Shown: one piece after another, positions 55,794-64,000 of the stretch
Layout of the letters: each line of letters starts with the position of its first letter
How positions within the stretch are numbered: the stretch's first letter is position 1
Source: Neonectria sp. B-13
Taxonomy: Eukaryota; Ascomycota; Sordariomycetes; Hypocreales; Nectriaceae
Assembly (NCBI GenBank): GCA_002682825.1
Contig: NOKP01000006.1
Location: 186,001-250,000, forward strand
Length of the DNA stretch: 64,000 nucleotides
Direction: 5' to 3'
The notes under the pieces: generated by a model
The model's input: the letters and a program-made list of their open reading frames with translations, nothing else
Databases searched by the model: none
What the model was told of the DNA's origin: nothing
Program-made: the position numbers and the translations under genes

Positions 55794-56990
55794 CTACTCA
55801 CGCGTTATTATATTGAAGTGAGATAAACGTCGTGAGTTCAAAGTCCTGACAACCGTGTAGCATATCCGAGCCTGGTCTATAATACACATTGAGAAACTAC
55901 CCTGAAAGATTGAAACCAGGAGCTCATACCTGTAATTTGGAGGTAAACTGTTTGCCCACTGCAGGAGTTGAAGACAAGACTGGCCCGTAGCCTTGACCTT
56001 TTCGGCAATGGCGATGTCCATACTCTCTGTTCCGGCTAGCTCCTCGTGCTGTCGTGCCTGCACGAATCGCCGACTCACTTGGCTGAGGACCCTCGCGAAC
56101 GATGACATAATGTCGGATACCTCGCGTTCTTGAGGCTGCGAAGAGTCCGAGTCTATCCTATCGTAGCATTGGTCTACTATGCACGACGCGTATCCAAGCT
56201 CGAATGAAAATAGCTTCTCGTAGCTGTAGATGGCCCACCACTTTTGACGGCTGAAGCCATCCTCAGTGGATGTTGGGTTTCGAGAGCGAGCAAAACCAAG
56301 TCGATTCAGGCCCAACGAGGAGCAGCAGGAGATACAAAGGCCGAGAGTAGACTAAGCCGAGGTTACTTCGTCGTTGAGCTTCAAACATATAGAAAGCAGG
56401 AAAAGGATGTCCACGGCCTCTAGAGATACTGTCCCCACGAGATGGCCAAAGTAGTCTGTGCCCAACGTGAGGGTTTGCTGGACCCAAGTCTTATGCTCAA
56501 CGGCTTGCCGCGCTGCAGCACCAGTCGCTAGAAGTAGGTACACACGCAGTAGTGGGGCGTGTCCAAAGGCCAGTGCATATCCGTGTGCGCCAAACTGCCG
56601 CGCATTTTCCACGTCTTGTTCAATCTGAGCGGCTTGGAACATGGGGAAGATGCTGTTGACCTCTTGTAGGTAGGTTCTCGGAAAATTTTCGCAGATGCTA
56701 GTGTCGGGAAACGCATGGAATTCCTAGACCATAGGGCTGAGGAGTGACGGCTGAGATGGGATACTGGCTGTGCCAGCTCCATGGCCTATCCGATGGGGTA
56801 CGCCAAGCCGATGGAAGGCAAGGTCCAGCCACTCTGTGAGGATCTCAAGGTGCGTTGCTCCTGAGGTCTGACGCCAGATTGGCAAAGCTCCAGCATACTT
56901 TCTCGGTTTCACTTTCACCAGGCGTCCAACGTCCACGTGCGACTCTGCTGTGCTTGGGATGAGTGACGGCGACGGTGACGTCCTTTAAGA
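55794..56990 (-). pseudogene. Fungal-specific transcription factor fragment with in-frame stops
   Basis: One reading frame carries RKYAGALPIWRQTSGATHLE, then EVNSIFPMFQAAQIEQDVENA, VSLEAVDILFLLSICLKLND and SLGLNRLGFARSRNPTSTEDG with WWAIYSYEKLFSFELGYA. This is the middle of a PF04082 regulatory domain. TAG codons interrupt it at 56726-56724 (after SPMV) and 56354-56352 (after EVTSA). Both fall where Trp would be reasonable, and the first might alternatively lie in a missed intron. No Zn2Cys6 exon is visible upstream, and the C-terminal part stops at 55794 where the MFS fragment lies. The gene is a two-end-truncated pseudogene. Confidence 0.75.
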
Positions 56991-57394
56991 GGAAGCGTCT
57001 TAGTGCACGACGCTCTCTCCGCTGAACCGCCCGGATCCCCGGAATGTGGGGGACTGGAGATGCTGTGAGGTGTGGGGGATACGCAGGGTAAGGCTGTTCT
57101 TTATTTAAGGGAAGTTAGGGGCATGACGAGAGTTAAACGATTTTAGAAACATATTTTGGAAAACAGGAAACTGAGAGTAGAGTAGAGAAGAGTCGTTTTT
57201 AAACCACCTAAATGTATTATCATCCCTAGGAGCGCTATCTGTGATGACCCTCCTCAGAAATAAGTCATTCTTTATCAGACAGGACCCATCTTTCCCGTGT
57301 TCATTTGGTCAAATCTTCCACTTGTGCTGGAATCCCATAAATTTGGAAATGGTCTTGATCAGCTCTAAGCACTTTACATTTCCATATCGAGGAT
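56991..57394. other. Intergenic region
   Basis: 404 bases between the regulator fragment and the monooxygenase 3' end. Nothing recognised; no zinc-cluster exon for the adjacent fragment was found here. Confidence 0.35.
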
Positions 57395-58769
57395 TTATAT
57401 ACTCTCTTGAGGCGCATCATTAACCCACTTGATCTTACCAGCCACAAGCCCCCTCTCTGGCACAAAATCGAGAACGATCCCCCTCTTCACAATCGGAGAA
57501 GCAAGCATCTTAAACAACAACATATCACCTCCAAAGTATGGCCCCAAGTAATCGGCGGCCTTATACAACCCATTATGCCAGGCTGTAATCCGTGTATACA
57601 AGCTTGACAGCCGCATACTGTTCTTGGCCATCCATTCCGTCCTCTTCTTGTATTCTGCAAATGCCTCTTCTAGGGTCTTGGTATCGGGAACCAAGTTGTC
57701 CGCCAGCAGCCTGTGTAGGATATTGGTCAGGGCAGCCACGCCCTGCCAGCCCTGGTTGAGTCCCAGTCCCGAGTTCGGAGTCATCTTGTGCACTGAGTCA
57801 CCCAGCAGTACGATACGGTCCCAGTGCCAAGTGTGTATGTATCCCTCTTCGAGGTTAAGCAGGCGGAACCACTTTCGAACTGCCCAAAGATCCCCAAACG
57901 TCTTGTCTGGTGTGATCGGACACTCCAGGATCGAGCTGGCAAACGACTCGGCGTCTTTTTCAGTGTATCGTGTCGGCTGGCTGGTGGGCGTGGGAAGCCG
58001 TTTATAGGCGAGAGCCCAGCCTTCATCCTTCTGCATGAACGTTTGTATGTTCATTTTGTCGTAGCGGGTCTCCCACAAGCGACTAGGTTCCATGTCAGGG
58101 AGTCGGCCAATATAGACGGCCAGCATCTGGTACTGCGCCACCATGGGCGAATCGCTGTCGGCGACTTTGATGGAAGATTTAAGCATCAAGTCACGCATCA
58201 TCTGCCGTACGGTGCTGTGCACGCCGTCGCAGCCAACGACGATGGACCCTTCTTCAGCCGTACCGTCGGAGCAATGCACCGTGACGCCCTGAGCATGCGT
58301 GTCGATGGAGACGACCTTTTTGCCGGTAAAAGTTCGAGTGTCCCTTTCTGGGAGATGGGTGTGGAGCAGCTCGAGGAGCTTCTGTCGGCGAAAGAGCATC
58401 CAAGGATGGCCGTGGCTACCATGCATTAGATAGAATTCAGTGCCATCACGGGCACCATAGCGCTTACTTCCTCTCAATCTCTGTGTATAGATCAGAGTGA
58501 TTGATCTCAGAACCGTCAGGCCAGTGGTTGTACTTGTCATTCATTGGCAGATACGCCTTGCGACCCTCTTCGAGCAGACCGAGTTGATCAAGTATCCGGA
58601 CGCCGTGTGGCCAAAGAGCGAGGCCCAAGCCGGTATTTTCCACGATGGTATCGCGGCTTTCGAGCAGGATGTAGTCAATCCCGGCGAGCGAGAGGCTGTG
58701 TGCAAGACATAGCCCGACAGGACCGCCCCCGACAATAATAGCGCGGAATTTGCCCTCCGACGTTGACAT
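57395..58769 (-). CDS. FAD-dependent monooxygenase (class A, PaxM-like)
   Basis: Two exons, 58769-58468 and 58415-57395, giving 440 residues. The Rossmann loop is AIIVGGGPVGLCLAHSLSLAGI (GxGxxG), the ADP-ribose acid is in YILLESRD, and LGLALWPHGVRILDQLGL follows. The intron (GTAAGC donor, GTAG acceptor) forms EIERN-HGHPWMLFRRQKLL. The DG motif is VVGCDGVHSTVR and the GD motif is VLLGDSVHKMTPNSGLGLNQG. A C-terminal hydrophobic segment is weak. Relatives epoxidise prenyl chains or hydroxylate aromatic polyketides in secondary metabolism. This is the only undamaged member of the 51-59 kb group. Confidence 0.92.
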
Positions 58770-59465
58770 CGTTGATGATTAGGGCGGCTAAGATTTAAAG
58801 AGAAGTCTAAAATGACACTTATGATGGGTGAAGCGGCTTATTATGTTTTAGATGTCAGCTTGTGCTCCTGAGGCATCCACATCTGCCTGAGACAGGCTGA
58901 GAGACATTCCAGTCAAGTCAGCACTAACGCTAGCCAGTCACAGTATGGGAAAATATCTAGCTATAATAGCAGCCAATGCGCGACTGCTGTGACTGTATAT
59001 CTAGTTCGGGTTCTGCTGCAGTAGGCTGTGCCCTTCTTCTCCGACTAGGAGTGTCAGTGCTACCTCAATTTCCTGCGGTCCCTTCGCCACTGCATCCAGC
59101 TGCATTTCACACGTCTCGTGCAATCATAGCGCTACTCACTCGGCACAACGCTTCTGCCGGTACCCGTCTGGATCCTCTGCTTCTAGGCTACGATTACTGT
59201 ACATGAATTCTTTGCGTTGATGAACTAGAGACTGTGTCTCAGAATCATAGGACACCATTGCTATCTGCGTTAACTGATCAAAACTTTGCTTGTACCTTAA
59301 AGTTGATCACAATGGGCGTCTCCGTGAGTAGAGGTGAATTGGGTCTCATAATGAAAACCAAGAAGCTTATCTCTAATCAACGCGGCACTCGAAGCCAGCG
59401 CAAACCCTAATGAGCGTAACAGCCAAGGCATCTCTTCTTTGTAATGTGCTCTTGTAGATGGGGAA
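58770..59465. other. Intergenic region
   Basis: About 700 bases upstream of the monooxygenase and before the ankyrin debris. No feature recognised. Confidence 0.35.
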
Positions 59466-60520
59466 GTGTCCATCATACAATCACTACTGAATTATGAAGC
59501 CAACCTTCGCAGAGAGGACCTTGCCCAAACATACAAGCTCGATGATTACAGGCTGATACAAACATTGTTGGAGCACGGTGCCGCTGTTGATTCATCTGCT
59601 ATCGGAGTGACTTTTCTGGAATCTGCAAACTGTTGCAAAAAGAAACATGTGGTTAGCCTTGCTATGATAATGGGTCTTGGAACTTACGACGGAGGTGCCA
59701 TTTGTACAGCTCTATTCAATTAACTCGCGATGGATATCACAGCATTGCTGAATCTGTTTTTGATCGGCGGCCATCTAATGCACTTTCGGACCCTCTCGAG
59801 GCTGCTCCAACATCAATCGCAGCGCTTTATAGCAGCAAGCACCTGGTGAACATTCTCACTACGAGGCCTTTGGCAGCTACTAGCCAGTACAAGATCCGGC
59901 CAGACGAGGGAATGAATTCAGACAGGTCGATTGCTTCAAAAATCTGGAATGGATCCCTGTGTTCCAAGTGACACACTTAACGCCGAGGGCGTACCATTTC
60001 GGGGACAACCTAACTTCTCACGGCTTCTCTTCTACTGGCTGTTGTAAATTGTGAAGAGGAGGATATCATGTAACACCTGCTTGACACCAAGTGAGTGTCC
60101 GATGATATCACAATTTCGTACGCTATCTTTATGAAGTCGAGACCTCTACCGAAGCTTTTACAATCTCCTGCAGCGATTCACCTTCAGTGAAACCTCCTTC
60201 GAGGTGGATTATGCCATTGACCTGTCGGAAAGGGCTGGGTCGTTGCCGTTCATTTACTTCAATCGACGGGTCCGGATATTTGTGTGATTCGGGCAAAGGG
60301 GCGCTGAATTGAGAAGTGCATAATTTCTCAACTTCCAGTTAAAAAGGTTACGAGAGTTATTGTTATATTGGTGGAAGCGGGAGCGAATGTCAATGAACAA
60401 GCAGCCGGTTTTCATAGCTCTACGGCGTTGCAGATAGATGCGAAGAAGGGTTATCTTGGTATTGCAGCACATTAAACAGGCTGAAGAGAAGAACAACGTC
60501 AAGATTTACAGGTGACGAAT
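59466..60520 (+). pseudogene. Ankyrin-repeat gene debris
   Basis: Separate short frames carry ankyrin-like text: DDYRLIQTLLEHGAAVDSSA near 59545-59600, and near 60365-60475 a frame with LVEAGANVNEQAAGF and STALQIDAKKGYLGIAAH followed by stops. Between them are frames without clear repeats (for example 59702-59971). The pattern of L-LEAGANVN and A-LQ-A-KGYLGIA is that of long fungal ankyrin proteins, often fused to NACHT-type domains, but no such domain is seen. Stops and frame changes indicate a decayed copy. Confidence 0.6.
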
Positions 60521-60730
60521 AATAAGTAGAATAGTTCTTTTCTGGCCGTGTGGCACCTCACTTATATTAAGATCTAAAGTGCACAATGTGGGGTCCAGCA
60601 AAAGGATTAAACAGGTAAACGACTAGACTCCAGCTTCATGAACTTGAAATACTTGTCATGACTTCCTTAGCCAAGACATGGGAACAGAAAAGAGAAGATC
60701 ACCCCCGGGTTATGTCATCCATGTGGACGT

Positions 60731-62027
60731 TTATTTACCACCGGCGTTGTACGCAATTTTGTCCGCACTGCCTTGGGCGTCTCCAACACCGGAGACAGCG
60801 GCGCCGAGAATGCGGTTGGTGACGGCAACAGAACCAGAGAGGCCCTCCTTTGCGATGAAGTAAGCAGCGAGGCCAGCGACATGGGGGGTAGCCATGCTTG
60901 TGCCGGCGAGGTACCTGGTGGCAGAGTCGCTGGAGTGGTAGGCGCTGATGGTGGCGTCTCCAGGAGCGAAGATGTCGACCAAGGCGCCGAAGTTGGAGAA
61001 CCAAGTGCGAGTGTTGGTACCCTCAACAGCACCAACGGTGATGGCGGAGGGAGCAGAAGCGGGAGAGTAGTATGAGGCGTCGTCGCCCGAGTTGCCAGCA
61101 GCGACAACGACGGTGAGGCCAGCATCGGTGGCGGCCTTGACAGCCGCGTTGACCGAGGCAGTGTAGGAGCCACCAACAGACATGTTGACGACGGACTTCC
61201 CAGAGGCGCTGCGCGCCTTGGCGTTGGAGACAGCCCAGTTCAGGCCCAAAATCACACCGGACATGGTGCCGGAACCGGTCTTGTCGAGCACCTTGACAGC
61301 CACCACCGTCGCAGCCTTGGCCACGCCGAACGTCTTGCCAGCAATGGTGCCGGCCACGTGGGTGCCGTGGCCGAACTCGTCGGTGTTGGGCGAGCCGGAA
61401 ATGAAGTTGGCGCCCCAGATAGCGCGGCCACCAAACTCAGTGTGGGTAGTCCGGATGCCCGTGTCGACCACGTACACGCGCACGCCGGTGCCGGCGGTGG
61501 TGTCGTAGTAGTAGCCAGTACCGAACGAGCCGGCCCCGCCGCCACTGTGTGAGATGCGGGCCAGACCCCAAACGGCGTTGACCTGGGTGGTATAGGCGCG
61601 CTTCTCGAGGTGCTCGGGGCTGGCGGCCACCCTGTTGACCTTGACAATACTGTCCTTCTCGACATAGTCGACCTTATCACGGAAGTCAGTACCTGTCGCT
61701 CAAAGAACCGAGATGGAGAAGGTTACGAACCAGGTCAGAGTCGACGATGTCCTTGAGCTCCGAAGGTGGAATCTCAACGACGTAGCCCTGGTGCGCGCCG
61801 AGGTCGATGGCGTCTACGACGCCCTTCTTGTTACTCTTCTTAGCCTTCTTGGTGATTGCATCTTCGTGCTTCTTTCTGTTGCCAGAGCTGGCACCGGCCT
61901 TGTACGTGACGATGTACTTGTTCGGGACAACAAGTTCCGCCGAGAGGTCAGCGTTCTTGACAGGCGCGGCGGCGAGGGCCAGACCGAGAAGCCCGGTAAG
62001 GCCGTAAAGAGCGGTGGTGAACTTCAT
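60731..62027 (-). CDS. Secreted subtilisin-like serine protease (S8, proteinase K type)
   Basis: Two exons, 62027-61731 and 61672-60731, giving 412 residues. Residues 1-20 form a signal peptide ([20 protein letters not shown]). An inhibitor I9 propeptide follows ([13 protein letters not shown], then [27 protein letters not shown] across the intron), ending near [10 protein letters not shown]. The catalytic triad is Asp in VVDTGI, His in [12 protein letters not shown] and Ser in [15 protein letters not shown], with the oxyanion Asn in [10 protein letters not shown]. This is the proteinase K subfamily of extracellular fungal proteases used for protein breakdown and often in host or substrate invasion. 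A TATA-like box (GATATAAGG on the minus strand, about 62144-62152) lies 120 bases upstream. Confidence 0.95.
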
Positions 62028-64000
62028 GGCTTCGGTGTTAAAGGGAGTGACAAGAGAACGCTTGATTCAAGGAGTGCGTTGTTGATTGTTGAGAGTGCTT
62101 CTGCTGAGGAGAGAGTTTAAGCCGGACCAGGTGGTCGGCGACACCTTATATCCTCTTTTCCCCTCTTCAGCTCGCACAACACTTTAGCATGCAATTGGGG
62201 CTAGGCACCATCGCCAATCCGGCAAACAGCCCAAGCCAGGCTCGATTGGGAGAAAGCTTAAACACAGCCCGTCCCTCCACGTTCGAGGCCTCAGCCCTGA
62301 GGACCTAAAAGAGGAGCTACCCCTATTTCAATGCCTAGACTGGACGTGGCCAAAAGCCATCGTGAGCTAGCAACAGGTCTATCGATCCACCCTAACTTAC
62401 CCTATCTAGCTCAGCACGCTAGTGAGTGGCCAGAACCGTTTTTACCATCTACATTCTATAGCCACAATTCGTCAGGTGAACGCCAAATTAACGCTGGTAT
62501 GGTAGGCGCCACTTAGCGAGTCAGCTCGGACAATCACCAGAGCAGAGCGCTGTACGGAGTAGGCGGTAGTGTAGTCAGCCTTACCGGTCAAAACGCCTCT
62601 CTCTGTCGCTTGGGTCTCGAACGTCCCAGTCCGACCAGGGCCCTGGCTCATGCGCTTTCGCATCACATAACTGCCTGCCACATCGCAAACGCCCAAACGC
62701 CACTGCCACATCAGCCCTCGGTTTCTGCCGCACAATGCACCTTTTTTCTCTCGCCCTGTACATGCTGTCCCAAGTCCCGGCTTTCCCCGTCTAATGTGTG
62801 TTTCCCCATGTTGTCTCTGCAGGACCAGGGAAATGCTTGACTTTCCCTCATGTGACGCAAATTTGTGGCTTTCACAGCTTACATGCTGTTTTCTCCTTGC
62901 TGCTTTAGCCAGTTTGATCCATGTCCCCTTTTGTTTGTCACACACAACAAAGTGATGTGGCCTAAGAAGGGATATCTAATGGATGTAGCTTTGACCGTGG
63001 GTTATTGTAGGGCATTGACGTCTTAAAGCTATATATCACCTCTAATCTGTATATGAGCTATCAAAATTCCGTTCCTATCCTCATCCAACAATCTGAAGAT
63101 ATACGAAGTCGAAAGCGTTCTTATACTTAGGACCGTGACATGAAGAGCAGCTAAAGAAAGGAGTTCGACGCGTAGTCGAACTTAGTGAATTAGTTCTATG
63201 CAACGAATCTAACTATGCCAAGTAAAGGATATCTCGTTAGCGGGTGGCGAGAACACGAAGAGGGCATTCTCAAAATATGCCTGCTATCGTCTGCTCTCCC
63301 ATCCTTCGGGAGACAGCACAAGACGGCTTGTATGTGACGGCAGCTGCCCTGAAGTTTCAGCGTGGTTTAACATATTTCTTGTTGTCGTCCAAAGACACAC
63401 AGCAGTCAAAGAGAGGAAGTCGCTGCGTATCTTCTCCCTGACGACGGTTGGTTTAGGCATGGCTTGTGGCTTCAACGACCAGTTCAGTCGGGGGCGGGGA
63501 TCCTGATTCAAATGACCATACAAGCAAAGCTACACTAATTAGGCTCCTGGCAAACGTGCTGGAATTGCGCCGCCGAAGTCTTTTGTCATTAAACATTCCT
63601 GATCACACTTGAAAGTTTCCCCCAACCGCCACGGGGGGGGGGGGGGCTGGCAACGTGGGTGGTTAAGCATATTGTTGAATGAACTCTAGGCAGTATGCTG
63701 GGAGAAGTACCTTATTCTGGAACGCCAAACCTGTTCTCAAGTCCCACTGGCGTTCCACTTACATTTATGAGCCCTCTCATCCCACCACCTTGTGGGTTTG
63801 CTGGTGTACCTTCCCAAATTGGATTAAGGTATCGGCTTTCCCGGCGTCAAGCCGTTGGCTCTACCTAAGTCCGCTAGCTGTACCTCCCGGAGCTGCAGAT
63901 GTTGATGTAGCGCGAGATAAAACAGCCCAGGATAATGAAGAACCCAGGCTTCTTGACCAAAGACTCCTCCTAATGTGTTGAGATCGGAGCTCTCGAGTGA
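62028..64000. other. Terminal gene-free region
   Basis: Nearly 2 kb. The first 150 bases are the protease promoter. The rest shows only short frames (the longest, 62945-62472 minus, has no recognised domain). A run of 14 G lies at 63633-63646. Confidence 0.4.
63633..63646 (+). repeat. Homopolymer run of 14 G
   Basis: Fourteen consecutive G between cac and ctgg. It is the longest homopolymer seen in the window. Its exact length may be unreliable, and it could form a G-quadruplex, but nothing suggests a function. Confidence 0.7.

Noticed and set aside
60715..61680. Several open frames overlapping the subtilisin gene on both strands
   Set aside because: They are low-complexity shadows (Ala/Ser/Pro-rich or Arg/His-rich) of a strongly biased coding sequence that encodes a complete protease.
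62472..62945. 157-codon minus-strand frame near the window end
   Set aside because: No domain, no homology recognised, and cysteine/arginine-rich composition typical of a chance frame.

Overview
This window comes from the genome of a filamentous ascomycete (Pezizomycotina, most likely a Sordariomycete). The evidence is short GT-AG introns of 50-90 bases with CTNAC-type branch sites, several Zn2Cys6 regulators, MFS efflux pumps, class A flavin monooxygenases, a cytochrome P450, and secreted pectin-, lipid- and protein-degrading enzymes. No bacterial-style operons, CRISPR arrays or convincing tRNA/rRNA genes were seen. All gene models were spliced by hand from reading frame, family motifs and splice signals.

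Layout. 0-12 kb: a 5'-partial Zn2Cys6 regulator, a secreted lipase, a foldback (MITE-like) element at about 3.9-4.16 kb, a GH28 pectinase, a flavin monooxygenase, a second Zn2Cys6 regulator and an Mpv17/PMP22-family membrane protein. 12-22.5 kb: what looks like the remains of an aromatic polyketide gene cluster. It has a P450 and a DHA1 MFS pump sharing a divergent promoter, an AflR-type regulator, a flavin monooxygenase lacking its N-terminal FAD-binding segment, an intact-looking EthD-type dehydratase, and a non-reducing polyketide synthase reduced to a piece of SAT domain joined out of frame to ACP-TE, with KS, AT and PT gone. 23-31.9 kb: a broken Rab11/Ypt31 paralogue, a 14-TM MFS pump, a DUF1348 (NTF2-like) protein, a seven-exon Zn2Cys6 regulator and a glutathione S-transferase. 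32-44 kb: a TNA1/DAL5-type MFS permease, a HAD hydrolase, an FAD-dependent amine/amino-acid oxidase-like enzyme, an alpha-arrestin with a PPxY motif and a nitrilase. 44.7-50.4 kb: another Zn2Cys6 regulator and a GT64 glycosyltransferase. 51-59 kb: a second group with heavy damage. A CocE-type hydrolase and a PhyH dioxygenase each carry one apparent frameshift, an MFS pump is cut to its N-terminus, and a regulator has lost its zinc cluster and gained two in-frame stops; the adjacent flavin monooxygenase is intact. 59.4-60.5 kb: ankyrin-repeat debris. 60.7-62 kb: a secreted proteinase K-like subtilisin. The last 2 kb shows no gene.

The most notable result is the contrast inside the 12-22.5 kb cluster: regulator, exporter, P450 and dehydratase are open and spliceable, while the scaffold-making synthase and a tailoring monooxygenase are destroyed. 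With the damaged 51-57 kb group and the mutated Rab paralogue, the window looks like a region of accessory genes under active decay. The two TAG stops in the regulator relic both sit where Trp would fit, a context compatible with RIP-like C-to-T mutation, but this is inference.
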